Positions 12,210 to 24,900 of a stretch of DNA of 64,000 nucleotides are shown here, piece after piece (the stretch's first letter is position 1; each line of letters opens with the position of its first letter). Origin of the DNA: Rotaria socialis (Eukaryota; Rotifera; Eurotatoria; Philodinida; Philodinidae); contig CAJNYU010004046.1 of NCBI GenBank assembly GCA_905331475.1, forward strand, positions 125,106 to 189,105, given 5' to 3'. The notes below the pieces were generated by a model, which was not told the origin of the DNA, did not search any database, and saw nothing but the letters and a program-made list of their open reading frames with translations. Both the position numbers and the translations under genes were made by a program.

Positions 12210-13585
12210 CTAAAATAATTATTCGACTAATTACTATTGAACGAATATTAGGTTTTGATTGTTGAGAAAATCTTGTATTTTTCACTTAATCTGCTATTGA
12301 AAATTATTTTCAGATTTTATAAGAATAAAAATATAAGACTACCAAAACATTAAGTTGTTTCATTCAAGGTCATATAAAACTATGGAAAATGCAATGAAAA
12401 TGATTACAAAAATTATATTATTGATTTCGGCGACAGCTGCCAGCGTGTCATTCCTTTCCAATTACTATAGGGAAATCATCAATTTAAGCGACATCATACG
12501 GTTCATATGAATGCAGGAATAAGTAGCAAATCAGTTGCCAGAGAACAATTCGATGATTCACACACCTTTTTATTTAAATCACTGCAGTGATACAAGTAAA
12601 CATAGGCACGTTGAGTTGAAAAGATAATAAGTATGTGAAAGCGTAGGTGGCAATTTTGAATTATTCTATATTATTTCATTAACTATGAAAGGATCAAAGT
12701 TATCGTTTTTTTGTTTCCTTTTTAGCTTATCTTACTTATCTTATTTATCAATTATAAGCAGATCAATAGTTTGTCCTTCAACGAGTTATAAAACTTTGAA
12801 TTAACATTCAAAAAATTTATCATAATGTGAGTGAGAAAAAACTAATAAAACAGTTATCGTTTAAAAATATTAGAATCGGATGTTTTTCAAATTAAAAAAA
12901 TAATTAAATGTTATATTAGATCGTGTTCAGTGTAAAATCTTATCGCATAAACACATTTCGACCTTGATAAAAATCAAACCTTCGTCAGAATAAATTGAAT
13001 TCAAGATAAACAAGTATGAGTAGATAGACGTAAGTCTCATCGATCGTTAATAATATGATTCTTTTATTTTGGATCTCGTCTTTTTAAAATTTTCAGCACT
13101 TTCTTCATGAGAGCATGCTTATTTTCCTGTTGGAAAAAGTATTAAATCTTTCTCGGCTTCTTTTATGTCAGTTCATGCATTTTTGATTACGCATCCTAGA
13201 TGTTCTCGAAGGAACATGTAATTCTATAGGAATCATTTTTTCAACTTCACTGCTTGTCGTTTCTCCTCTGCATAAACAAAAGTAAGCTTTGAAGAAAAGA
13301 AAACATTTATTTAGGCATACTTTGCCAAATGATATCTTTAGAATAAGGATCCATAGAAGATAACATGAAGTATTTCATAATCCATGTTTGTTGAATATCT
13401 ATTTGTTAACATCATAATGCAATGCTAAAAACTGCATGCACTTCCAGTACGACTGTACTCAAAATGATTTGATGATGATAATTCTTAATAATACTACAAT
13501 AAACATGACTAATATACTATGTACCGAAATTAAATTCGAAGAAAAACAAAACATTATTTTTCATCTGCTATAAATTAACTTCCAG
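12210..13585. other. Intergenic spacer between divergent genes, no gene seen
   Basis: About 1.4 kb separates the GNPDA start (minus strand) from the CPT2 start (plus strand), so it should contain both promoters. It is AT-rich with no convincing open frame. A CAG directly before the CPT2 ATG (13580-13585) could be a 5' UTR splice acceptor. Confidence 0.5.
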
Positions 13586-16355
13586 ATGTTAACTAAAAGT
13601 CATATTACAATCGGTACTTCACAAAGATATTTGTTTCTTCTTCGTCGTCATGTATCGTCCCATCCAATTAAAAAACATGATGAATATAATTTTTTTAAAC
13701 GAAGTATTCTATCAACTGATCATTTTCAATATAGTTTACCTCGTTTACCAATACCAAAATTAGATAAAACATGTGAACGTTATTTAGCTGCACTTAAACC
13801 AATTCTTAACAATGACGACAATGCATTCAAACACACTCAACAGATTGTGGCTGATTTTTGTTCACGTGATGGTAAACGACTTGATGCTCAATTACGACAT
13901 AAAAATGCGCTAAATCGAAATACATCTTATATATCAAAACCATGGTTTGAAATGTATTTAAAATCACGGCTACCACTTATATTAAATTTTAATTTTTTCC
14001 TCGTTTTTGCTGATGATCAAAAGCATTTAAAACCAGGAGCCCGTATTACAAATTATATTATTTCATCAATTCGTTTTATGAATACACTTCGTGCTAATTG
14101 GCTTGAACCAGAAGTATATCATTTAAATCCCATGAAAACGAATACAGATCGTTTTCGTAAATATCTTCGATTCGTACCAAAGAGTATTTCATTTTATGGA
14201 GCCTTCCTACAAAAGGCATTTCCTTTAGATATGTCGCAATATAGTCGTTTATTTAATTCAACTCGTATACCTAAGCATGACTGTGACGTACTTGAATCGA
14301 GCTTTGGAAATGTACGACATATAATTGTTATTAAAGGTGGTCATTATTATAAAGTAAATGTATTAGATAAACATGGACACCTTTTGCCAGCTGAAGATAT
14401 TGCTGCGACGATGAAGTATTTATCTGAAGGTTTACGTGAAGAAGAAAATAAGTATCCATTGGGATATTTTACAGCTGATAATAGAAATCGGTGGGCATCT
14501 GTACGTGAACAATTGCAAGAACTTTCTCAACACAATAAAGATATATTTAAAGAAATTGATACTTCAATTATGATTATATGTCTCGGTAAGTTATGGCTAT
14601 TGCCAATATAATTGAATTGAATTGAAAATAGACTCGACTTTCAATTAAATGTCTGAAATAATAAATATGCAAGATTTTGAATAGTCTACACTTAGAAGTT
14701 GCAGTTACAATGTAAATTTTATGGAATTCATCAGTTAAGATATCTGAAAAAAATAATTTTCTATTTGCAAAAAAAGTCCTGCTTGTTTTTTTCTCGAACT
14801 ATTTCTATGAGTCAGAGTATCCATTGCCAGATCAAATACATGGCATGAAAATAAGAAAAATTAATTATGAATCTTAGCAAACCCTTATGTGTAATTGAGA
14901 AGTACCATTGGACCGAACAAAAATGCTTGGTTCTGATTTATTGTTTGCAGAAAATGTTTAACAAAGTAGAAGACTCTTCATTGTTATCAGTGATAAAATG
15001 AAAAACAAAATCACCGACAAAATTTTAACTAAAATTCTGCATAAGATCAATCTAGAACAGTTAGAAATCAAAGATTTCTTGATAGTCTTTTGTGAAAAAT
15101 AATCCTTGAACAAAAAAATGAAATCAACTTCACCTTGCACACGAAGATTTGCTTCAAGGTTTGATATGAATTTGGCAGTAGTTTGAAATGACAAAGAAAC
15201 TAGAGATCAAAATATATTGCATCAAATGAATCATGAGACAATCTATGATGTCTATCGAAATAAACTAAAATGTTCGGTGACAAATGTTTCTACATTTTGA
15301 GAAACATTAAAAATGATAGTTTTGATATGTATATTTGTTTCACATTAGATGAAGATGATCCATCAAAATTAGACAAATCTTGTACTAAAAAACAGCTTGC
15401 CGAATATGTCTCTGGAAAATATCTATGTTATAATGCATCAAATCGTTGGTATGATAAATCATTCAATATGATAATGTTATCCGATGGAACACTTGGTCTT
15501 CATTGCGAACATTCATGGGGTGATGGTGTTGCTTTACTTCGTTTCTGTAATGATATTGATAAAGATGCAAATGAACATGGCAAAATTAATTCAACAAACT
15601 ATGAATCAATAAATGCATCGACCAATGATTGTATTGAAAAACTTGAATTTCAATTCGATGATAAATTAAAAAATGAATTTGAAACATCAAGAAAAAATTA
15701 TAATGATTTTGTATCGAAATTCAACGTTAATATTTATCAAGAAGGTGTTATTGGTAAAAATTTATTAAAACAAGCTTCGCTAAGTCCTGATGCTATGATG
15801 CAATTAGCAATTCAAATGGCTTATTATAAATTACATAAACGATTCGTATCCACATATGAATCCTGTTCAACAGCTGTCTATAGACATGGTCGCACAGAAA
15901 CAATAAGACCAGTTACACATGAAACAAAAACTTTTATTGAATCATTAACAAAAACCAACGATGAACAATTACAAAGAGATCTATTAAAAAAATGCTCAGA
16001 GAAACATCAACAATTAATTAAAGAAGCAGCAACAGGACAAGGTTTTGATCGACATTTATTTGCATTAAAATATTTACAAGAGATTGAAAATCGAGAAAAG
16101 TTACATCCAATTTACACAGATAAACCTTATCAATCAATAAATCATACGATTCTGTCAACATCAACAGTAGCTTCAAAGCATATTGCTGCTGGTGGTTTTG
16201 GTCCTGTTGTTAATGATGGATATGGTATTGGATATTTAATTGACGATGATCAATGTGGATTATTAGTTACTTCGTATTTAGAAAAGGAATTACCTAATTT
16301 TATGCAAGCAGCCGATGAAAGCTTCAGAGAGCTAGCTAATATTATTAAAAAATAG
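13586..16355 (+). CDS. CPT2: Carnitine O-palmitoyltransferase 2, mitochondrial, 2 exons, complete
   Basis: Exons 13586-14585 and 15349-16355 give 668 residues (human CPT2 has 658). The first 30 or so residues are rich in Ser, Arg and His and lack acids, fitting a mitochondrial presequence. CPT2 acts at the matrix face of the inner membrane, converting long-chain acylcarnitines to acyl-CoA for beta-oxidation. Landmarks are LPRLPIPKLDKTCERYL, LRANWLEPEVYHLNP, KSISFYGAFLQKAFPLDMSQ, LFNSTRIPK, and the catalytic His in LHCEHSWGDGVALLRF. The C-terminal half has YESCSTAVYRHGRTETIRP, GQGFDRHLFALK and HTILSTSTV. The match to human CPT2 runs end to end, which separates it from CPT1 (no N-terminal membrane pair) and CRAT. 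The single 763-nt intron is long for this window. Confidence 0.96.
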
Positions 16356-17725
16356 AAACTGATAAATTGATTTCATTGAACTTTTTTTTCTCTTTTTTGT
16401 TCTGTTCTGTATTAAACTATTGTTCGTATTCTTTTTCTTTTCTTCGAAACATTTCGTACGTATTTGCATGTGAACAGTACTTCCTAAATTTATTCGATCA
16501 GGTCTATTTTCAAGGTTGCGCCATTTTCATCAGTGTTAGTAAAATTCTAAATACGAAATTTCGTTTCTAGCAATCACAAAACAGAATGCTATTTGTGGAT
16601 TTCCGGAGTTACGAAGCTCGGTGATTAATTTTCGAAAAACTTGATCTTTGAAAAGTCAGCCATTATTTTCATTATTCAAATGTCTTGTTGAAAATAGAAT
16701 TCTTTACGAAAAGTCTCTTTTGAGTTCTTATAAACCTATACAAAAGTGAGCCAACTCGAATTTAAACCTAGTCGAAATAATTTTTACAGTCACTGTATAT
16801 AAGAAGAGCCATAGAAATTTTGTGACAATTTTTGAAACTCATCATTGTATACTCAGTAAAAGCTAACTATGAACACTAAAATAACTGTTTATCACTAAAT
16901 AGTTAAGAAATGTCTGGTTTAGCTAGGCTACTACAGATCAGTAGCAATAGCAACAATCGTCATGTTTTTTGTTATTGAAATTTTCCGTGTAACTTATTAG
17001 TGTTGTTGATTATGATATGATTTTTTTGTAAAGACATTTGTTGATTGTTCAAGATTATTCGGTTCATACTCTAGCAATTTTCTTATTATTCATGCATTAC
17101 AAATGTTTCTATTTGATCAACCATCTTTTGATTGTACAAAACTTCAGATATTTCTCGAAGACTTCATTAATTTAACGTAATGAAAAATTGATGAAATAGT
17201 ACACGATTGCATTACTATATTACATTTATTTCATGCTAATCAGTAAAAAGAGTCAGTCAAATTTTTCCAACAAATAACGTCTATTGAGTATAAATGAAGT
17301 AATCAGTCGTCCCAGAAATTCTATGACATGTTGGACACATGTTTAGTTTTACCTGGAAGAAAATAGTAAAGTTAATTGTAGTTATTTCAGTTCTGTTACT
17401 TTTCTTCTGTAGCTAGTCTTGATTGATTATATAGTGCGTTTCGAAAACGACTTGGTGAAAAAAGTATAATTTACGTGCGAACTATAAAATAATCATAGTT
17501 TCAAATATGAATGATTTCTTTCTGTTTATTTCAAACTATGTTTTAAATTCAAATAATTCTACATGAACTGAAAATAAAATCGAGGTAGACCTCAACAAAA
17601 GCATACAGCATGGCCGTAATGATTGGAATAGAAATGAATGAAAAAATATATTATTCATATAACAACACACTTATCAATTAAACATATATTTATTACTATT
17701 TCACTTTCAACTTGATTAAAAGAAA

Positions 17726-18062
17726 AAATAAATGCGGAAACATCGGATTTGCATCCGATTGTTATGTGTACTGCAAAAGCTGAGTCGATTAATATATGTT
17801 GTGAATAATTCTAAGGAAAAAACTTCTTTTTGAAAAAATCCCTGTGCTACCCCTCAGGGATCATCTGGTCAACAATGGCAATTTTTTCGATAACTCAGCC
17901 ATTTCTTGACGGGTCCTTCTCATCTTCGAACTCGACTGAGATATTAATGAGATCATTCTGTGTACAAAATTTCAAGACAATTAGATGAGGCTTTCAAGAG
18001 TTATCGTGTTAACGGTCGGACACACTGATCGAATCTAGTGTACTCACTTTTTGAGTACACCA
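17726..18062 (+). repeat. Dispersed hairpin-ended repeat, copy B
   Basis: Starts AAATAAATGCGGAAACATCG and continues through the ATCGGATTTGCATCCGAT palindrome. It ends with GTGTACTCAC-TTTTT-GAGTACAC. It is colinear with copy A throughout. Confidence 0.85.
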
Positions 18063-18195
18063 AAACACCTTCAAAACTATTTCATATGAGAAACACGCAG
18101 TTAAAAGTCAAAGTAACACTGCGATTCTCTGAGACTTCCTCATGCCATGGTAAGCAGATGTTTTTTTCAATGTCTGAAATATTGTTACCATTTAT

Positions 18196-18546
18196 TTTTG
18201 TGTACTCAAAAAGTGAGTACACTAGGTTCGATCGGCGTGTCCGTCCGGCCGTCAACACGATAACTCTTGAAAGCCTCATCCAATTGTCATGACATTTTGT
18301 ACACAGAATGATCTCGTTAATATCTCAGTCGAGTTCGAAGATAAGAAGGACCCGTCAAGAAATGGCTGAGTTATCGAAAAAATTGTCACTATTGACCAGA
18401 TCATCCCTGACGGGGCGAGGGAGGGGTACAGGGATTTTTTTTTAAACTTTTTTTCTCAGAATTATTCACAACATATATAAACCGACTCAGCTTTTGAAGC
18501 ACACAACAATTGGATGCGAATCCGATGTTTTCGCATTTAATTTATT
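18196..18546 (-). repeat. Dispersed hairpin-ended repeat, copy C (inverted partner of B)
   Basis: The same unit on the opposite strand. It begins with the GTGTACTC-loop-GAGTACAC end and finishes with ATCCGATG near 18530 and CATTTAATTTATTTTTA. B and C are arranged tail to tail around a spacer of about 135 bp (18063-18195), so together they form an 820-bp inverted repeat. Confidence 0.85.
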
Positions 18547-19426
18547 TTTAGTTATTATTAAAACAATATAACTTGTTTTTTTTAGTTCAAGAGATAATTA
18601 TAATTCAATTTGAAAACAGATTTAATTAGTGTTATGTTTTTACAAATGTCAGTATATATCACATGAAACATCGCATGGCGATATTTAATTTTAATGATCG
18701 ATTTTATTCCAGCATAGCTTTACAAAAATAAAATCAACTGAAAGATAAGAGTTGTTAGTGATAAATTGAGTGGTGAGATTTCTAGATAAATGAAAGTTTT
18801 TCTTAATTCGATATTTACTTCGAATACATATATTTTGTCGTTTTTAACGAAAACAAAAGAATTGCAAATCCATTTTAATCTTTCTTTTATGTATAAAATG
18901 AAAATATCTTTATTCTTTATACCATAGTATTCCTTCTAATCATTTAATCGCTTCCTCTATTATAAAGTCATAAAAAAATGATGTAGAACATTCGTGTGTC
19001 CAAAGCAAATAACTATACAAAGGAAATAGAAGAAGAAGAAAATCAGAGAATCAAGTGCAATACAGAATCATCAGAAGACAGCATATGTCATTCAATACGT
19101 AATAAAATCCATAAAAAGAAAGATGAACATGTTGATCGATAAGTATTTTTCATCGTTTCAACTTTCCAATCATTGTTAAACTTATGTCGATGAACAATCG
19201 AACAACGACAATAAAACTAAAAACTGTTTATTTTATCGACGTAAACAATAGTGGAAGTTAGCTCACCGTTGTAGATCAGAATCTATGTCGCAAGTATGTT
19301 TAGAGATATTTTTCTCATCGATTATCTGTTGTATCACAACAATTGCATAAAATAAGGTGTACGCAAAAATACATCTATCTGTTACGTGTTATAAGCAATT
19401 GTTGTTTTTTTGATAGGAGAAAAATA

Positions 19427-21401
19427 ATGGAATTATCGTTTTTCTTTGCATTTAAGGGTGGTTTATCATTGAATCGTACAAACAATAAATTTGCTAATAT
19501 GCCCGATATTATGTGTATAACTGATACTTCATTTATCATTCCAAGACAAATCAAAGATGTAAGAAAAGAATTGAGACCAAATTTTGAACGTGCTAAACGT
19601 ATTATTCTTCGTATGGATGAATGTATCGTTTCATCGGAAGAACAAAATCCAACTAAACAATTTTATCATCATAACATATCACATGGATTACATGCTTTAG
19701 CCGAAGCAGCTAATAAACTAAAAAGATTTGCTTTTCGTGAAGTACTCAGTATTGATGGAATACTAAGAATTATTAGAACTGATTCAAACGAAGAAGAAGA
19801 ACAAGAACAAGAAGATACGTCAGTAACTAGACTTTTTCGTCATAAAGAAAACATCGATCCAATAATAAATTTTCCAATAACACACAATCTTGTTGAATTT
19901 GAACAAGCACTCGCTAAATATCACATGGATCTATTAGAAAAACCAATACATAGAGCGTACGATATGGTTTATTTAAAATTTTGTTTGATACTTGAAATAC
20001 AACGTGATGAATATGAGAGTTGTTTGCGTTTGTTATTACATGATATTATATTTAAATTTCATTTATCTGATTTTCATTTACGTTGTGAAGTACATGTACG
20101 AAAACCAATCGAACATGAACTTGTTCTTGAAAAATCGATGCATGAATCACATTTAACAACAAATTATTCAGCAGAATTAATTTTATGGCCTGGAGATTGG
20201 ATCATTCAACAAGAAGTTGAATTATATGTTGTAATAAAAATTGAATCGCTACCAATTAATAAATATACAAGTTCGAAATTTTGGGGCATGGCACATTTAC
20301 ATGTTAAAAATATTCCACATGGAGCATCAAGAATATTTTTACGAGAACTTACACCTGTTAGTAGATCACATAAAATAGTAAGTTGAAATATAAATAAGAA
20401 AAAATCTTTTATTTGCTATTAAAAGAAAGTTTTCGTATGATATACATATATAACAACTATTTAGATGATCCAATTGATACTAATAATAATTCTAGACTTC
20501 ATATAACTCAAGAGAAGTTCCATAAATAGGGGGGAAACTACAGTTTTTAGTAAAAGACAGAGAAAACATAAGAATACTAATTTATCAGAATTAAAGAAAG
20601 TATCATTAGTGAACAATACATCGCATTGAATTGATTATTTATGTAGTTAATATGTTCTACTTTATAATGTATTATTATATTGATATAATAAATGAGTATT
20701 GAAGTAATGTAATTGATTTTAATGAATCGTGCTTGTTTTGTTCAATAATCGGTGATTTTTCCACCTAGAATTGAATTTATCAATAGATTATTTTATAATA
20801 GTTATTTCTATTCGTTTCAAGAAGATTTTTTCTCGTTTTTTTCAACTAAGAAAGTATGATATTAACTATATTATTTTTGTTTTCGTAAGTCTACACATGA
20901 TATCAATATTGGTCAGGTCGAAATTGAAGCTGCATATTGGCCATCTCGACAACAACTATCACTAACTATTGTAAGAGTTAATCATTTGCAATCTGAAAGA
21001 TTATTAATAGCGCCCGGTATATAATCTATTTACTATTCTATAAATGAAATTATGAAATAGTTTCATTTTTTCTAGAAACATATATTGAAATTGTTTTTCA
21101 AAGTCCATTTGATATTTACGAAACAAAACGAACAAAAGTAGCTGATCGTTCATTCAATCCAAGATTTGATGAAGAATTTCTTTTTCAAATTCCAGAGACA
21201 ATAACTTTCAGCGATACTACAATTGATTTAATATTTCTTGAAAAATCTTCATTACATCATCATCCTGTTGTACTTGGTGTATTAACATTATCAAAGCATA
21301 CTGATTGGTTTCCTGTACGAAAATTTTGGATGGATGTTGCAGAAAATCCAGGCATTAGACTTAAAGATAGATTTTTATTCGAAGGAAGTATTTATGATTA
21401 G
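19427..21401 (+). CDS. C2-domain protein, synaptotagmin-like C-terminal domain, 3 exons
   Basis: Exons 19427-20377, 20917-21016 and 21076-21401 give 458 residues. The ATG at 19427 is the first in frame; upstream codons are preceded by a possible acceptor. The C-terminal 140 residues resemble a C2B-type fold: VEIEAAYWPSRQQLSLTIV, YIEIVFQSP, KTRTKV-like KRTKVADRSFNPRFDEEF, IPETITFSDTTIDLIFLE, VVLGVLTLSKHTDWFPVRKFW. This follows the synaptotagmin pattern (KTxVxxxxLNPxFNExF, then VIGxxxL) but lacks the WHxL ending and several Ca2+-ligand aspartates. The N-terminal 300 residues include an acidic Glu/Gln run and possibly a degenerate first C2 (ELILWPGDWIIQQEVELYVV); I do not recognise them. A Ca2+-independent membrane or protein-binding role is possible but unproven. 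Confidence 0.72.
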
Positions 21402-21934
21402 TTATTTGTTAAATAGAACGATCACATACATTCAGAATATAATTAAAAATCAATGAATCTCAGGATTTATAAAAAACGAATATCTTTTCTCTTATTTGAT
21501 ATTTCTAAGATAAATTTCAAATGATTGAATTTCCATTACATCAATCTAGAAAATGCGAGAGATATATAATATCATATCGTACTCTTGTATTGCTCATTAC
21601 TGACGACATCTACAAAGGTAAAACGGATTATTTTCAAATAATAAAACTCAATCTTTTGTCTCATATAGACTTTTTTTTAAAGCGAACTAATTTTAATGTG
21701 ATTTATTTTAAATAGGAAAATAATCACTTCATAAATATGATTTCTTTGTTCCCGGTCAAGTTAAATAACCAATAGGAACATCCCTACTCAGAGCTCTTTT
21801 CGTTGATCTTTGTCACATTGAACAAACTCAATTTTTTTTGTCAATCGCTGAGTTATATGTTTTACTTTTCTGTGTTAATGAAAACCTCTTTCATTTTATG
21901 AAGTGTTGATTAGTCAAGATTTGTTGCTGTTCAA
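21402..21934. other. Intergenic spacer, no gene seen
   Basis: 533 nt between the C2-domain gene and the kinesin on the same strand. It is AT-rich. The open frame at about 21521-21715 has no recognisable similarity. It presumably holds the kinesin promoter. Confidence 0.5.
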
Positions 21935-24900
21935 ATGATTGCACAAAGTATGAATACAACAGAAATAGCAGTTACATCAATATGCATTGAAACAATAACT
22001 AAAACAGTTAACAAACATCGTGATGCTCCTCCATTGAATGTTTATTTACGTATTCGTCCATTTATTAGCGATGAACTTGAACGTAGCGAAAATCAAAAAT
22101 TAATCGATATTATTGATGAAAAACATGTTGCAGTTAAGCTTTATCCAACAATAAACAATACAATTCGTACTTTACAAACATCATACAATGAATACGAGGT
22201 ATATTATGGTTTTGAATAGAAATGAGATAGATACTAATTCTTATTTGAAAGAAAATAGGAAAAATTTCTATAGCATTTATAATTATCAATTGGTACAGAA
22301 AAGTTTTGGTATTATCTTTCTCAATTATAAAAATGTTAGATTTCGCATCATCATCATCATATATGATTAAAACGCGTCAAAATAAAATAAAGTAATCTAC
22401 TCAATTAACTTCCTTTTTTTGTTTAAGGTCACACAAATATTTGATGATCAATGTAAGCAAAAAGAATTATTTGAACAAATTCTTGCTCAACCTACGAATG
22501 AAATTTTTACTGGTTCTAACTTACTTCTTTGTACACTGGGTTTAACTAATAGTGGTATGTAGTTCTTGTTCAATACATTCTATTTACTATTTTTACATTC
22601 TAGGTAAGACCCATACAATGTTTGGTACAGCTGATGAACCTGGTTTAATACCTAACTGTCTTCATCGAATATTTCTTAATGTTGGTTCAAATATTGACGA
22701 GAAAGTTTTATTTAAACCTATTGGTCTTGAGAATTTAATGCCAACAATTGATTGTGATCTTAATATGGAAGTAGCTGTTCGAAATTATATTTTTAAAGAC
22801 GAGAAGGTGATATTTTTATTTGAGTTTTTTCTAAGGATTATATAATTATGAGTTGTTTTTTGCAGCAACGAATGCGCCTACCAAAACTAATTCAACAACA
22901 AAACGCTTTCGAAGATCTTTCTATAGAAGGTAAAATAAGAAGATTTATAAATAAATATTTAACAAACATGTATTGCTTTTTTTTTGAAAATGATTAGATG
23001 AACGTTATTCAATATGGATATCGTTTTTTGAATTATATAATGAAAATATCGTTGATTTACTTGTTCAACCGAAAGATATGAAAATGCGTAAAAATCTTCG
23101 TCTTATGCAAAATGAACATTCAACAATTATTAAAAATCTAATACAAATACCTGTATTTGATCTAAAAGAGGCTGAAGATATCATTAAATTTGGTTTAGTT
23201 AATCGTTCTACATCAAAAACAAATCTTAATGAAGCATCATCAAGATCGCACGCTGTACTTTGTATTACGCTTATTACAACGAATGAATTTGATGAAGAAC
23301 CAAATATGAGTCACATGTGTAAGAAAATAAGAAGAAAAATGATGAACTAATTGACGATATTGCTTTTGGAGAGTGTGATGATATATATCATATTTAATGA
23401 AATATGAAAATGATAAGACGACAAAGTGAAGAATGCGAATGTTTGACATGGTAGTACCAAGTTAGATAGATTAAATTTCTCACTATCTTTAATAGACGTG
23501 TAAAATAACTAAAATATAAAAGAGACTTCACTTAAACTAACTTGTAGGAGAGTTAAGAACGTATACAAACTTTATATTTTTATTTTAAACGAGGTTATAC
23601 AGAAAAATAGTTTTTCTTGACTTTTAATTTCATTAATAGATATTTGTGATTTGGCTGGCAATGAACCAGTGAATGGTACTGGGAAACAATTGACTGAAAC
23701 TTGTAATATAAATACATCGTTAATGACATTTAAAGATTGTATTCGAGTTTTAAATGAAAATCAATCGGCCAAGTAAGAAAAAATATAATTTTGAATAGTT
23801 AAATTAATATTTAGAATTTTTATTTGATAGAAAACAAATGCTTGTACCCTATAGAAATAGTGTATTAACAAGTATTTTTCGTCCATTTTTTGTTGGTCGT
23901 GGTCGAACAATTATCTGTTGTAATATTAATCCTTGTGCAACATTCATTACACAAACAAATGATTTATTGAAATTTTGTGCATTGGCACAAAAGGTTTGCT
24001 AATAAGATTTTTATTGTTTTATTCATTTTATTAAATATTTTTGCCTGTAGACCGTTATCATGCCGGTTGAATCGAAGCACAGTTGTGCAGTAATTCGACA
24101 ACAACGTAAATCGAAAAATAAAGCTCCAAAACGTCTTGGAAGACATAGCACTTTGAAAACGAAGCACGGAAAAACTATTAATGACAACGATGAAATAGAA
24201 GGTAAGAATTTATTTGATTAGTATTTTTGCATGTGAGGTCAAAATATTATGCCTAATCAAAATTTACTTTATTACCCATCATAAAATGTTCTATCGTGCT
24301 ACGAATCGTAGTACTCATATGTAAACTAATCTCTCTAAATGTTATCAAGAGCTACAATTTATTTAGGATTTGATTGGAGAAGGCGATTTTTTTCTCAATG
24401 ATGATAATTTGATCATTCTTATACAGAACTGAACAGTTTCAGAAAATAATGTATATCTCAAAACAATAAGACGATAGAAAATAAGAAAACGCCAAGTCTT
24501 TTATTTAAGATGAAAAAGAAAATATATCTAATTGTTTTCAAATAGTCGAATAATGATGGAGACATTGAACGCTATAAAACGTGTACTAAAATTGCTATAA
24601 TTTCGATTTCATATGAATTTCGAAGTGAAATTTTCCTCTTTGTCTATATATCTTTAAACTGTTTGAATTCTTACATAAATTTGCAGCACACTATAGTTAC
24701 TATTGAGTTCCCAAATCATATAATCGACATTCGACTGGGATGTTTTCGCTATGATCAATATGAATTGATTCTCATTCATAGAACTTGACGTACAAACGAT
24801 TGATGGTGCAACACTGATAATTCCGACAAATACGAAATCGGTAAGAAATTTTTTTTCCTTCGAATTTTGATTGATTTATGGTTTTAGTTAAACTTTTGGA

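Larger units (their letters stand above)
16356..19426. other. Intergenic region with inverted repeat pair, no gene seen
   Basis: About 3 kb between CPT2 and the C2-domain gene. Its only organised content is the head-out pair of dispersed repeats at 17726-18546. Open frames at about 16367-16570 and 18038-18292 are AT-driven or lie in the repeats. A TAG at 19414-19416, just before the next ATG, may be a 5' UTR splice acceptor. Confidence 0.5.

Noticed and set aside
18038..18292. Overlapping open frames on both strands at 18038-18292 and 18082-18279
   Set aside because: They lie across the junction of the inverted repeat copies and mirror each other because of the palindromic arrangement; not genes.
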